The translations under genes were made by a program, and so were the position numbers. Of a stretch of DNA of 38,817 nucleotides, positions 25,717 to 34,204 are shown in pieces. The stretch's first letter is position 1, and each line of letters opens with the position of its first letter. Origin of the DNA: an uncultured Anaerotignum sp. Its GTDB lineage: Bacteria; Bacillota; Clostridia; Lachnospirales; Anaerotignaceae. Under the pieces are notes generated by a model. That model saw only the letters and a list, made by a program, of their open reading frames with translations, did not search any database and was not told the DNA's origin. The DNA lies in contig CALWKZ010000106.1 in NCBI GenBank assembly GCA_944381385.1, forward strand, positions 1 through 38,817, given 5' to 3'.

Positions 25717-28227
25717 ATGAGTGAGATGAATCAGGAACTGGATAAGGTCGTTTCCGTGGACATCAATGACGAAATGAAGCAGTGCTATATCGACTACGCC
25801 ATGAGCGTCATTGTCTCCAGAGCTTTGCCCGATGTCCGGGACGGTCTGAAGCCGGTACAGAGAAGAATATTATACTCCATGAGTGAAATGAATCTGGAGC
25901 CGACCAAGCCCTATAAAAAATCCGCCCGTATCGTCGGTGATACCATGGGTAAGTACCATCCCCACGGGGACAGCTCCATTTATCAGGCTATGGTGCGTAT
26001 GGCACAGAATTTCTCCATGCGTTATATGCTGGTAGACGGCCATGGGAACTTTGGCTCCATTGACGGCTACGGCGCCGCTGCCAGCCGTTATACAGAGGCC
26101 CGTATGTCCCGGATCACCCAGGCTATGCTGGCGGATATCGAAAAAGATACGGTGGATTTTGTGCCCAACTATGACGAATCGGAAAAGGAGCCGGTGGTTC
26201 TGCCTTCCAGAATCCCGAACCTGCTCATCAATGGTTCTTCCGGTATTGCCGTAGGTATGGCCACCAATATCCCGCCCCATAACCTGCGGGAGGTCGTCAA
26301 CGGTCTGGCCTGCATGATCGACCATAAGATCGCCGGAGAGGATACGGATATCGAGGAACTGATGGAATATATCAAAGGCCCCGATTTCCCTACCGGCGCC
26401 ACCATTTTGGGAAAATCCGGCATCCGTGCCGCTTACCGCACCGGCAGAGGGAAAATTCTGGTGCGCTCCAAAGTGGAGATCCAGCCTATTTCCGGCGGCA
26501 GAGAAAGAATTGTCGTAACGGAAATCCCTTATATGGTCAATAAGCTGCGTCTGATCGAAAAGATCGCGGAGCTGGCCAAGGAAAAACGCATCGACGGCAT
26601 CAGCGCCCTGCGGGATTCCTCCGCCGGGGATGATATCGAAATTATCATTGAGCTGAAAAAAGACGTCAACGCTAATGTGGTGCTGAATCAGCTTTATAAA
26701 TATACCCAGCTGCAGGAGAGTTTCGGTGCTATTATGCTGGCCCTGCGGGATGGAAAGCCCGCCATCATGAATCTGAAAGAGATCCTTTCTGAGTATTTGA
26801 AGCATCAGGAGGAAGTCGTTACCAGAAGGACCCGGTTCAATCTGGATAAGGCGGAAAAACGGGCCCATATCCTGGAAGGTCTGCGGATCGCCATTTCCAA
26901 TATCGATGAAGTCATCCGTATCATCCGCACCAGCTATGACAACGCTAAGGAGCGACTGATGGAGCGTTTTGGCCTGTCTGAGGTACAGGCTCAGGCGATT
27001 CTGGAAATGCAGCTGCGCAGGCTCCAGGGACTGGAAAAAGAAAAAATCGATGAGGAATATGCGGAACTCCAGAAAAAGATCGCTTATTATAAATCTCTGC
27101 TGGCAGACGAAAAACTGCTGTTAGGAGTCATTAAAGACGAAATTACAATGATTAGCGACAAATATTCTGATGACAGACGGACAGAGCTGATCCCCAATCC
27201 TGGGGAAATTGACGTGGAGGATTTGATTGAGGAAGAGACCTGCGTCTTTACCCTGTCTAATCTGAACTATGTAAAACGTACGCCGCTGATGACTTACCGC
27301 AGCCAGAACCGGGGCGGCAGAGGCGTTGTGGGTATGCAGACCAGAGAAGAGGACTTCGTAAAAGATCTGTTCCTGTCCTCTACCCATGATACCATTTTGT
27401 TCTTCACGGACCATGGCAGAGTGTACCGCCTGAAAGGCTATGAAGTGCCGGAGGCCGGCAGAACGGCCAGAGGCATGGCCATTGTCAACCTGCTGGAAAT
27501 TGCCGCTGATGAAAAAATCACAGCCTGCATCCCTGTCCGGGAGTTCCGGGAGGACCGGTATCTGGTCATGGTAACGAAAAACGGCATCATCAAGAAAACG
27601 GACCTGGCCAGCTTCGCCAATATCCGCAAAGGCGGCCTGATCGCTGTCAATCTGCGGGAGGACGACAGCCTGATTTCCGTTATGAATACGGAAGGCGAGG
27701 ACGAAATCTTTACAGCCACCAGAAACGGCATGGGGATTCGTTTCAGTGAAAAAGACGTCCGCCCTATGGGCAGAGCGGCTACCGGCGTAAAAGCTATCCA
27801 GCTGAAGGAAGGGGATTATGTAGTCTCCGCCTGCAAGCTGAGCCCTACGGCCGATATCCTCAATGTAACGGAAAACGGCTATGGCAAGCGTACCTCTCTG
27901 GAGGAATTCAAGCTCCAGTATCGAGGCGGCATGGGCGTCAAGATCCATCAGCTGACGGAAAAAACAGGTCTTTTGACCGGTGTTCTGGTTATTGAGGAAA
28001 ATGAGGAACTGATGCTCATTACCTCCGAAGGCGTCATCATCCGTCTGCGGAGCCGGGATATTTCTCAGATCGGCAGAGTTTCTCAGGGTGTAAAACTCAT
28101 GAATCTGGATGAGGGCGTCAGCGTTGTCAGTGTGGCGAAGATCACGGAAGATGACATCGCCGACGAGGAAAGCGATCAGGAGGAAACTGCCGGAGACGGC
28201 GAGGAACCTCAGATGTCGGAAGAATAA
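25717..28227 (+). CDS. gyrA: DNA gyrase subunit A
   Basis: An 836-residue breakage-reunion subunit. The catalytic Tyr is Y125 in SRYTEAR, and the C-terminal pinwheel contains the GyrA box [10 protein letters not shown], which marks gyrase rather than topoisomerase IV. In the quinolone-interaction helix the sequence is [17 protein letters not shown]: Ser86 corresponds to E. coli Ser83 and Gln90 to Asp87, a position usually Asp or Glu. The C-terminal tail is acidic. The start has AAGGTGAGAGC upstream. A terminator follows 10 bp after the stop. Confidence 0.98.
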   Translation: MSEMNQELDKVVSVDINDEMKQCYIDYAMSVIVSRALPDVRDGLKPVQRRILYSMSEMNLEPTKPYKKSARIVGDTMGKYHPHGDSSIYQAMVRMAQNFSMRYMLVDGHGNFGSIDGYGAAASRYTEARMSRITQAMLADIEKDTVDFVPNYDESEKEPVVLPSRIPNLLINGSSGIAVGMATNIPPHNLREVVNGLACMIDHKIAGEDTDIEELMEYIKGPDFPTGATILGKSGIRAAYRTGRGKILVRSKVEIQPISGGRERIVVTEIPYMVNKLRLIEKIAELAKEKRIDGISALRDSSAGDDIEIIIELKKDVNANVVLNQLYKYTQLQESFGAIMLALRDGKPAIMNLKEILSEYLKHQEEVVTRRTRFNLDKAEKRAHILEGLRIAISNIDEVIRIIRTSYDNAKERLMERFGLSEVQAQAILEMQLRRLQGLEKEKIDEEYAELQKKIAYYKSLLADEKLLLGVIKDEITMISDKYSDDRRTELIPNPGEIDVEDLIEEETCVFTLSNLNYVKRTPLMTYRSQNRGGRGVVGMQTREEDFVKDLFLSSTHDTILFFTDHGRVYRLKGYEVPEAGRTARGMAIVNLLEIAADEKITACIPVREFREDRYLVMVTKNGIIKKTDLASFANIRKGGLIAVNLREDDSLISVMNTEGEDEIFTATRNGMGIRFSEKDVRPMGRAATGVKAIQLKEGDYVVSACKLSPTADILNVTENGYGKRTSLEEFKLQYRGGMGVKIHQLTEKTGLLTGVLVIEENEELMLITSEGVIIRLRSRDISQIGRVSQGVKLMNLDEGVSVVSVAKITEDDIADEESDQEETAGDGEEPQMSEE

Positions 28228-28236
28228 GAAAAAATA

Positions 28237-28278
28237 AAAATGTCCCCCGTCAGCTTTTTGCTGATGGGAGGCATTTTT
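28237..28278 (+). terminator. Terminator after gyrA
   Basis: AAAATGTCCCCCGTCAGC pairs with GCTGATGGGAGGCATTTT (few mismatches) around a five-T loop and runs into TTTTTC. Confidence 0.85.
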
Positions 28279-28299
28279 CTGTAAAAGGAGGGATCGTTT

Positions 28300-29415
28300 A
28301 TGGAGACCGTTACCTATCTCTGTCCTGGTTGCGGCGCCTATTTGCGTTATGACGGCGGCAAGGGAAAATGGGTCTGTGACTACTGCGATTCGGAATATAC
28401 CAGGGAAGAGCTGGAACAGCGTGGTGCTGTCCAGGAGGACAGCAGTTATGAGGTCAGCCCCGGCGACAGCGGAGAGACAGGAAAGCTGGAATTTGATTAT
28501 CAGGAGAACGTCAGCGGACAGCAGGCACAAGAGCATCTTCGTGCCTATCATTGTCCCAGCTGCGGCGCGGAGATCATCACAGATGACGTCACAGCGGCGA
28601 CCTTCTGCGTATTTTGCCAGAATCCGACCATCCTGCCCCAGAAATTCAGCGGGAAATACCAGCCTTCCGCCATCATCCCTTTCCAGACAGACAAAGAGCA
28701 GGCAAAACAAGCCTTTTTAAAGTTGTGCAAGGGGAAAAAATTGCTGCCTTCCGGTTACACATCGGAGCATCGGCTGGAAAAGATCACAGGCGTTTATGTG
28801 CCTTTCTGGCTGTTTGACTGCAGCGCCGATTTCGATTACCATGCCACCGGCGAGATACATACCAGCTGGAGCGACGGCAATTTCAATTATACGAAAATTG
28901 ATCTGTACCATATCCATCGGGCCGGCGTCATGGATTTTGAGCATATTCCTTTGGATGCTTCGGAAAAAATGCAGGATGATCTTATGGACGCTTTGGAGCC
29001 TTTTGATTTTTCCAAGGCGGAACCCTTTGATATCCGGTATCTCAGCGGTTATCTGGCGGAAAAATATACGTATGCGCCCAAGGATTTGTATGAGCGGATG
29101 ACCAATCGTATTTCCCCCGGCGTCCAGCGGCAGGCGGGAGAAGGGAGCCGGCCGTATCATTCGGTGCACAGCGTCCGCTGTGATACGAAATTCAAATCGG
29201 AGAAGCAGGAATATCTGCTGCTGCCTGTTTGGATGCTCATGAGCCGGTATAAGGATAAAAATTATCTCTTCGCTATGAACGGCCAGACAGGGAAGATCGT
29301 GGGCCAGCTGCCCGTAGACGGCGGAAAAAGCGTAAAGTGGTTCTTTATCATTTTCTTTATTTCCATGGTGATTACGGGCATCCTTGCCTTTTTGGTGGGA
29401 GGTGTTCTTTTATGA
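28300..29415 (+). CDS. Double zinc-ribbon membrane protein (TFIIB-type zinc ribbon)
   Basis: A 371-residue protein with two zinc ribbons. The first has CPxC and CDYC pairs (C8, C11, C26, C29), the second C85, C88, C103, C106. A mostly beta region follows (about 120-330), with the sequence VPFWLFDC, typical of bacterial 'TFIIB-type zinc ribbon-containing' proteins. A C-terminal hydrophobic helix (about 344-365) anchors it, so the bulk is probably cytoplasmic. Function is unknown. AAAGGAGG lies eight bases before the ATG. Its stop overlaps the start of the next gene (ATGA), tying it to the TPM protein. Confidence 0.85.
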   Translation: METVTYLCPGCGAYLRYDGGKGKWVCDYCDSEYTREELEQRGAVQEDSSYEVSPGDSGETGKLEFDYQENVSGQQAQEHLRAYHCPSCGAEIITDDVTAATFCVFCQNPTILPQKFSGKYQPSAIIPFQTDKEQAKQAFLKLCKGKKLLPSGYTSEHRLEKITGVYVPFWLFDCSADFDYHATGEIHTSWSDGNFNYTKIDLYHIHRAGVMDFEHIPLDASEKMQDDLMDALEPFDFSKAEPFDIRYLSGYLAEKYTYAPKDLYERMTNRISPGVQRQAGEGSRPYHSVHSVRCDTKFKSEKQEYLLLPVWMLMSRYKDKNYLFAMNGQTGKIVGQLPVDGGKSVKWFFIIFFISMVITGILAFLVGGVLL

Positions 29416-30245
29416 AAAAGATCAGAGGTATCTGCCTGAGTTTGCTCCTGCTGTTTTTATTCTGTGTGCCTGCTTTTGGGCGCACGCCGGGCTATGAGGG
29501 CTATGTTTTTGATAATGCCGGATTATTTACCCAGGAGGAAGCGGCGGCCCTTTCCGAAAGCGCTCAGAAGATCGGCGAGGAATGGGATCTGGATGTATTC
29601 TTTCTGACAACGGAGGATACCCAGGGGCTTTCCGCCAGAGAATACGCCGCCCAATTTTATATCGACGGGGATTTCGGTCTGGGAGCAGAGAAAAGCGGTA
29701 TCGTTTTTATCATTGATATGGGCGGTAGAGACGCCCAGATGGTGACTGCGGGCACAGCCATTGATATATTTACGGATTATTATATTGATGGGATCTGGAA
29801 TAAGGTAAAGCCGTATCTTTCCGACGGGAATTACTACGAAGCCATGTCTTTGTTTTTGGAGGACGTGAATTATTACTGCGGCGAGTACCAGCAGTATCTG
29901 GCGGATCCGGAGGGCTATGTTTCCGAGTACCAGATGGCTAAAGCCGATAACCGGCTGCTGCTTTGCATGGGCGTTGCCTTTGTATTGTCCATTGTCATCG
30001 CGGGTCTTTCCGTAGTCATGATGAAACGGGAGCACGATAATGTGCGGCCCTATACGGACGGACGGGCCTATTTGAAGGAAAATGGCCTGCATATGCAGAT
30101 CGACCGGGATTCCTTTGTCTCCACCCATACCATACGGACGGAGATCCCGAAAAATAATGACCACGGCGGCTCCTCCTGGGGTGGCGGTTCCTCTACCTTC
30201 AGCCATGGCGGAAGAAGTTTTGGCGGAGGCGGCGGCAGATTTTAA
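29412..30245 (+). CDS. TPM-domain (TPM phosphatase-like) secreted membrane protein
   Basis: A 277-residue protein. A signal peptide (residues 1-23) precedes a TPM domain beginning YVFDNAGLFTQEE and containing the usual DVFFLTTEDTQG and GIVFIIDM segments. A transmembrane helix (about 190-212) is followed by a cytoplasmic tail ending in the Gly/Ser-rich repeat GGSSWGGGSSTFSHGG. TPM proteins include phosphatases and membrane-stress or photosystem-repair factors; catalytic activity here is not shown. The start overlaps the preceding stop by ATGA, with GGAGGTG upstream. The two products probably act at the membrane together. Confidence 0.88.
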   Translation: MKKIRGICLSLLLLFLFCVPAFGRTPGYEGYVFDNAGLFTQEEAAALSESAQKIGEEWDLDVFFLTTEDTQGLSAREYAAQFYIDGDFGLGAEKSGIVFIIDMGGRDAQMVTAGTAIDIFTDYYIDGIWNKVKPYLSDGNYYEAMSLFLEDVNYYCGEYQQYLADPEGYVSEYQMAKADNRLLLCMGVAFVLSIVIAGLSVVMMKREHDNVRPYTDGRAYLKENGLHMQIDRDSFVSTHTIRTEIPKNNDHGGSSWGGGSSTFSHGGRSFGGGGGRF

Positions 30246-30253
30246 AGTATATC

Positions 30254-30298
30254 AAAAGGCATTTGCTTTTCAACAGAAAAAAGTGGGTGCCTTTTTTT
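30254..30298 (+). terminator. Terminator after the TPM gene
   Basis: AAAAGGCA pairs with TGCCTTTT across an inner CTTTT/AGAAAAAG stem, followed by a run of T. Confidence 0.6.
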
Positions 30299-30408
30299 CG
30301 TGAAAAAAATTCCTCTGTCATTTTTCGACAAAATACTATGGTTTTCCGGAAGAAATGGTATAATTTCAGTAGAAAGCCATGCAGGCGGAAAAAAAGGAGG
30401 GCATAGAT

Positions 30409-31590
30409 ATGAAAAAAAAGTTGGTGGTTTTTGGTATACTGGCGGCGCTTCTTTGCTTCGGGGGATGTGAAAAAGAGGCGGAATATACGGCATCGGCGGG
30501 GGCATCCTCTCCTGTGGTGAAGGAAGTGACCATGGCCGTCGTAGGAGATATCATGGTTCATGACTATCAGTATAACGAGGCCTATGACGCTGCCACAGAT
30601 ACCTATGATTTTATGCATAATTTTCAGGATGTAAAACGTTTCTTTGAAGGCTATGATTTTGTGATCGGGAATCTGGAGCTGACCTTTGGGGGAACAGACC
30701 GGCCTTATTCCTCCTATCCTTGTTTCAATACGCCGGACAGTTTTCTGGACGCGGTCAAGGACGCCGGCTTCAATCTGCTGACTACGGCCAATAATCACAG
30801 CATGGATACGGGAGAACAGGGTGTACTGCGGACCATATCTTTGCTGGATGAATACGGCATCGACCATGTAGGCACCTATGCCTCCCAGGAGGAACGGGAT
30901 CAGATTTATACGAAGGAGGTCAACGGCATTACTTTTGCCTTTGTTTCCGCCACTTACGGCACCAATGGCATTCCTGTGCCGGAGGATTATCTGGTGAACC
31001 GGCTGGAGGACTCGCAGTTTTTGACGGATATTTCCCGCGCTCAGGAAATGGCGGATATTGTGGTGGTGCTGCCCCATATGGGCAATGAGTACGAAACCTA
31101 TCCCAGGGATGTTTTTGTGGAATGGGCCGATGAGATGTTCGCCGCCGGCGCTGATATCGTGCTGGCCAGCCATCCCCATGTGCTCCAGCCTATGGAATAC
31201 CGCCAGGTGGACCACGGTGACGGTGTACATGACGGATTTATTATCTATTCCCTGGGGAATTTTATATCCTCCCAGACTACGCCGCCCAGAAACGCGTCTA
31301 TAGTGCTCCATATCACCGTAGAACAGACAGCGGATAATCCGCCGAATGTGAAAGAAGTTTCCTTTGTGCCCATCTGGACCCAGTTCCGCAACGCGGCCAA
31401 TGAGAATCATTTCGTGGTCCGCAGTGTATATGAAATGCTTACCCTGCCGGAGAGTCAGCGGTATGACGTGGTGCGGCCCAAGGATTACCAAAGATTGCTG
31501 GAAATTCATGAGGAAACAGCCTGCTTCCTGCTGGATCGTGACATTCCTCTGGAACAGATCCAGGAAGAGTATATTTTCCCGAAACCTTAA
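30409..31590 (+). CDS. CapA-family lipoprotein
   Basis: A 393-residue lipoprotein with a hydrophobic leader ending in FGGC (lipidated Cys about residue 18), followed by a CapA-type metallophosphatase-like domain: MAVVGDIMVHDYQ, GNLELTFGG, TANNHSMDTGEQG, HMGNEYETYP, ASHPHVLQP and YSLGNFI. These correspond to the family's metal-binding motifs. CapA/PgsA homologues take part in polyglutamate capsule synthesis, but most members stand alone and have unknown roles, as here: no capB or capC is nearby. The ATG at 30409 is chosen for its AAAAAGGAGG site. A TATAAT -10 at 30359-30364 suggests a separate promoter with a poor -35. Confidence 0.87.
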   Translation: MKKKLVVFGILAALLCFGGCEKEAEYTASAGASSPVVKEVTMAVVGDIMVHDYQYNEAYDAATDTYDFMHNFQDVKRFFEGYDFVIGNLELTFGGTDRPYSSYPCFNTPDSFLDAVKDAGFNLLTTANNHSMDTGEQGVLRTISLLDEYGIDHVGTYASQEERDQIYTKEVNGITFAFVSATYGTNGIPVPEDYLVNRLEDSQFLTDISRAQEMADIVVVLPHMGNEYETYPRDVFVEWADEMFAAGADIVLASHPHVLQPMEYRQVDHGDGVHDGFIIYSLGNFISSQTTPPRNASIVLHITVEQTADNPPNVKEVSFVPIWTQFRNAANENHFVVRSVYEMLTLPESQRYDVVRPKDYQRLLEIHEETACFLLDRDIPLEQIQEEYIFPKP

Positions 31591-31658
31591 AATTTATGAT
31601 ATGAGGATAGAATGTTTAAAAAAAGTTGTATTTTTAATAGAAAAAACACTTTTCCGGC

Positions 31659-31687
31659 TTGCTGTTCCTATCATACGGTGCTAAAAT
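31659..31687 (+). promoter_or_regulatory. Promoter of the GntR-type regulator
   Basis: TTGCTG (31659-31664) and TAAAAT (31682-31687) at 17-bp spacing. Downstream, GTATAAAAATAC at 31716-31727 is a small palindrome that could be a self-operator. Confidence 0.6.
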
Positions 31688-31749
31688 AGAAAGTGAGAAG
31701 TACAAAAGAAAAAATGTATAAAAATACGATAGAGAAAGGAGGGGGCTTT

Positions 31750-32478
31750 ATGGAACGGGATTATTTTTTTGAAAATGTGGATTATTTAAAGCAAGATCTT
31801 GGAAAACACAATATTTCCCAAACCCTGTTTCAAAGATTCAAGGAGTTGATCATTGACGGGAAGCTGCCGGCAGGCTATATGATGCCCAATGAAAATATTG
31901 TCAGCGAGCATCTTGGCGTAGGCAGAAGCACACTGCGGGAGGCATATACCGCCCTGGCCGTCTTTGGCTTTATTCGCCGCTCCAAGGCGGGTACTTATGT
32001 CAATGAGATCGACAATATCGTCAATATCGCGCCCTTCAGCATTACGGTGGAAAATTCTGATCTGAACGATCTTTTGGAGTTTCGGTATATGCTGGAAGCG
32101 GAAACGGCCAGCTATGCCGCCAAACGCGCGACGCCGGAGGATATTGCCCAGCTGGTCCACTGCTATGAGAAGATGATCGAGTATAAAAATGATGTCAATC
32201 TTTTTGTAGATTACGACTCCATGTTCCATATGCAGGTATCCGCGGCTACCCATAACAAGCTGCTGATGAGCACCATGATCGCCGCCAAGGAATCCTTTGA
32301 AAAAGGCATCCGCCTGGCTATGCGGGAATCCTTGACCCAGAACCCCAGAGTTATTGACGTAACCATTGAACTTCATGGAAAGATTTTGGACGCCATTAAA
32401 AACGGGGATTATCAGACGGCATATTCCGCCATGCGGGAGCATATTTCTTATGTTAACCTGACGGTAAAATACGGCTGA
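31750..32478 (+). CDS. FadR-type GntR transcriptional regulator
   Basis: A 242-residue regulator. The N-terminal winged helix-turn-helix (about 20-90) contains LPAGYMMPNENIVSEHLGVGRSTLREA and the wing GTYV. The all-helical FCD ligand-binding domain (about 100-230) has D-x-x-FH (DYDSMFHMQVSAATHN) and later His residues typical of its metal site. The ligand and targets are unknown, as no metabolic operon is adjacent. The ATG at 31750 has AAAGGAGGGGG upstream. It ends before a perfect terminator. Confidence 0.92.
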   Translation: MERDYFFENVDYLKQDLGKHNISQTLFQRFKELIIDGKLPAGYMMPNENIVSEHLGVGRSTLREAYTALAVFGFIRRSKAGTYVNEIDNIVNIAPFSITVENSDLNDLLEFRYMLEAETASYAAKRATPEDIAQLVHCYEKMIEYKNDVNLFVDYDSMFHMQVSAATHNKLLMSTMIAAKESFEKGIRLAMRESLTQNPRVIDVTIELHGKILDAIKNGDYQTAYSAMREHISYVNLTVKYG

Positions 32479-32490
32479 TGCGAGGAAAAA

Positions 32491-32530
32491 AGACCGGAGA
32501 TTCCAAAGAGTCTCCGGTCTGTATATTTTT
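32491..32530 (+). terminator. Terminator after the GntR-type gene
   Basis: A perfect 10-bp stem AGACCGGAGA/TCTCCGGTCT followed by GTATATTTTTG. Same CCGGA core as others in the window. Confidence 0.85.
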
Positions 32531-32572
32531 GTATTCCCATAGAATTTTTTTTATTAAAATAAAGAAAAATAC

Positions 32573-32601
32573 TTGACGGATCTTTTTTCTTATGCTATTA
32601 T
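32573..32601 (+). promoter_or_regulatory. tRNA operon promoter
   Basis: TTGACG (32573-32578) and TATTAT (32596-32601), spacer 17 bp, predicted start about 28 bases before tRNA-Thr. A nearer TATAAT (32628-32633) is too close to the tRNA to be its promoter. Confidence 0.75.
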
Positions 32602-32635
32602 TATATTCGCATATGAAAAGAATTTGATATAATAC

Positions 32636-32708
32636 GCCGATGTGGCTCAATTGGCAGAGCAGCTGACTTGTAATCAGCAGGTTAACGGTTCGAGTCCGTT
32701 CATCGGCT
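32636..32708 (+). tRNA. tRNA-Thr (anticodon TGT)
   Basis: Cloverleaf with acceptor GCCGATG/CATCGGC, discriminator T, anticodon stem GCTGA/TCAGC and loop CTTGTAA (anticodon 32669-32671), T-loop GGTTCGAGTCC. No CCA is encoded. Confidence 0.96.
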
Positions 32709-32740
32709 TTTTTCTTTTCGTTTATGTTTTTTAAACGAGT

Positions 32741-32863
32741 AAACGAAAAATGATTCCAAGTAAATAAGGTATGTTTTTTCTTCCTAACGGAAGAAAAACC
32801 GTTCCGTTATTTTTCATAAAATCCCTTGTGCATTGCAAAGCAATTGCATGGGCGGGATTTTAT
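32741..32863 (+). repeat. Tandem structured repeat, unit 1
   Basis: A 123-bp unit starting AAACGAAAAATGATTCC. It folds as two hairpins. Hairpin A: outer arms GAAAAATGAT (32745-32754) and GTTATTTTTC (32806-32815), inner perfect arms TTTTTCTTCC (32775-32784) and GGAAGAAAAA (32789-32798). Hairpin B: AAAATCCC (32818-32825) with GGGATTTT (32854-32861), inner TGCATTGC/GCAATTGCA. It lies between tRNA-Thr and tRNA-Tyr and is probably transcribed with them. Confidence 0.9.
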
Positions 32864-32982
32864 AAACGAAAAATGATTCCGAATAAGGAGTATTTTTTCT
32901 TCCTGGCGGAAGAAAAACCATTCCATCATTTTTCATTCGTTTCCTCGTGCATTGCAAAGCAATTGCAAGGTCGGAAACTCAT
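32864..32982 (+). repeat. Tandem structured repeat, unit 2
   Basis: A 119-bp second copy with the same two hairpins. Hairpin A: GAAAAATGAT (32868-32877) with ATCATTTTTC (32925-32934), now fully Watson-Crick; inner arms 32894-32903 and 32908-32917 identical to unit 1. Hairpin B: GTTTCC (32939-32944) with GGAAAC (32973-32978), changed on both sides relative to unit 1 so that pairing is kept. Confidence 0.9.
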
Positions 32983-32999
32983 AATCGAAAAATGATTCC
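32983..32999 (+). repeat. Tandem structured repeat, truncated unit 3
   Basis: AATCGAAAAATGATTCC, the first 17 bases of the unit with one change, ending seven bases before tRNA-Tyr. Confidence 0.8.
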
Positions 33000-33006
33000 A
33001 TTATAT

Positions 33007-33087
33007 GGGTGGATTCCCGAGTGGCCAAAGGGGGCAGACTGTAAATCTGTTGCGATAGCTTCGAAGGTTCGAATCCTTCTCCGCCCA
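33007..33087 (+). tRNA. tRNA-Tyr (anticodon GTA)
   Basis: A class II tRNA with a long variable arm. Acceptor GGGTGGA/TCCGCCC, discriminator A, anticodon loop CTGTAAA (GTA at 33041-33043), T-arm AAGGTTCGAATCCTT. CCA not encoded. Confidence 0.96.
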
Positions 33088-33098
33088 TTTTATACTGC

Positions 33099-33172
<74 letters not shown>

Positions 33173-33181
33173 TTCTAAAAG

Positions 33182-33212
33182 ACATCATACCATTTGGTAT
33201 GGTGTTTTTTTG
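33182..33212 (+). terminator. Terminator after tRNA-fMet
   Basis: ACATCATACC pairs with GGTATGGTGT (one wobble) and is followed by seven T. Confidence 0.85.
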
Positions 33213-33309
33213 TATATTACGGAAATGTCTCATGCAGAAGCTGATATTTTCGGGGTCCCCGGCCGCTTTGCGGTTGGGGTATCCTTCAAATCCTGTCTCC
33301 GCTATTTTG

Positions 33310-33348
33310 AAAAAGGCTATACTTTTCATAAAGTATGGTCTTTTTTTT
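33310..33348 (+). terminator. Terminator-like hairpin after first tRNA remnant
   Basis: ATACTTT (33319-33325) and AAAGTAT (33330-33336), extended by AAAAAG/CTTTTT, with eight T after it. Confidence 0.7.
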
Positions 33349-33425
33349 ATTTTCCTGCGGCCTTTGGACGGCTGTGTTTCGAGGTGGGACTTCGCAGGTT
33401 CAAATTCTGCTGATTCTAAAAAGAC

Positions 33426-33462
33426 AAAAAAGCAGAATTCTCATAAGAAAATCTGCTTTTTT
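33426..33462. terminator. Terminator-like hairpin after second tRNA remnant
   Basis: A perfect 11-bp stem AAAAAAGCAGA/TCTGCTTTTTT. T-runs on both strands let it also end the converging gene at 33509-33973. Confidence 0.75.
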
Positions 33463-33508
33463 CCACCGATAGAGGGTACTTTTATTTTTGTTTTTACCAA
33501 GTGATTCT

Positions 33509-33973
33509 TTAAAGAATATTTTCAACAACATACAGCCGCTCCTGATCCTGTTCCCATAAAAGGATGATCTCGCTGGAATCTTCTTTTGAATGATACCAAT
33601 ATTTACATTGCGAGAAATCAGGCCGCTGGTCCGCTGGCACATAAATCTGGTCCAGCCACGTTGAGACAGCTTTGGAATAGCTGCCGTTCCATTTTGTTTT
33701 CTGTTCTTCAGACTGCCAGGAAATCATGTTTTCAACAGGTTCTTCTTTTTCATAGGAAAAAACATGATAGCGTATGCCGTCTCCATGGATACTGGGGCCG
33801 GAATTGGCTTCGTAGATTTCCGTATAATGGGAAGAAGACGGCAGAGAAAGCCCCCAATTCAAACGGAGTATGGTTCCATAATCTGTTAAGGATTTGGAAA
33901 AATCCTGGATTACCAAGATGAAAAATCCAAGAATCATAATACAGATAAATAGAGTTTTCCATATTTTTTTCAT
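33509..33973 (-). CDS. Unrecognised membrane-anchored/secreted protein
   Basis: A 154-residue protein that I do not recognise. It starts MKKIWK followed by a hydrophobic helix (about 7-24), then a polar extracytoplasmic region with many Trp/Tyr and Ser residues and the closing strand EIILLWEQDQERLYVVE. No lipobox. Site GGGGA lies four to five bases before the ATG. It is lower in GC than its neighbours, stands alone on the minus strand, head-on to replication, and adjoins the tRNA locus, which fits acquisition near a tRNA. A TATACT -10 at about 34031 is possible. Confidence 0.7.
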   Translation of the reverse strand: MKKIWKTLFICIMILGFFILVIQDFSKSLTDYGTILRLNWGLSLPSSSHYTEIYEANSGPSIHGDGIRYHVFSYEKEEPVENMISWQSEEQKTKWNGSYSKAVSTWLDQIYVPADQRPDFSQCKYWYHSKEDSSEIILLWEQDQERLYVVENIL

Positions 33974-34131
33974 GATATCCCCACTCTCCGTTTTATTTTC
34001 TTCAGTTGTTTTTATCCTTAAAAGTGAGTATAGCCTAGAAATAAATGGAAATAAATTAAATTTATCTTAAGGTGTTCTCCAGTTTCTGAAAAAATAAATT
34101 TCTAAGCGTAGATAGCCTTTCGTATTCTTTG

Positions 34132-34160
34132 TTGCTAATTTTCAGTATGTATGATAAAAT
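34132..34160 (+). promoter_or_regulatory. Promoter of the TetR-type gene
   Basis: TTGCTA (34132-34137) and TAAAAT (34155-34160) with 17-bp spacing, in an AT-rich divergent gap. Confidence 0.6.
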
Positions 34161-34204
34161 AAAAATGATTTTAAAAATTTGTTTTTATTTTTAGGGGGAT
34201 GTCT

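Larger units (their letters stand above)
33213..33508 (+). repeat. Decayed tRNA-fMet 3' copies with tandem terminators
   Basis: No gene is credible in this 296-bp stretch. It contains a 22-bp exact copy of the tRNA-fMet 3' end (33285-33306 matches 33153-33174) and a shorter one (33392-33405 matches 33146-33159). Each is followed by a terminator-like hairpin (33310-33348 and 33426-33462). A stable GC-rich hairpin is at 33257-33279. Minus-strand open frames here are antisense tRNA artefacts. Confidence 0.8.

Noticed and set aside
30321..30364. TCGACA as -35 partner of the TATAAT at 30359
   Set aside because: Spacing is far outside 16-18 bp, so only the -10 is noted.
32628..32633. TATAAT right before tRNA-Thr as its promoter
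   Set aside because: Only two bases separate it from the mature tRNA 5' end; transcription would start inside the tRNA. The TTGACG/TATTAT pair further upstream fits.
32709..33006. CRISPR array
   Set aside because: Only two long units with internal hairpins, no short identical repeats with unique spacers, and no cas genes.
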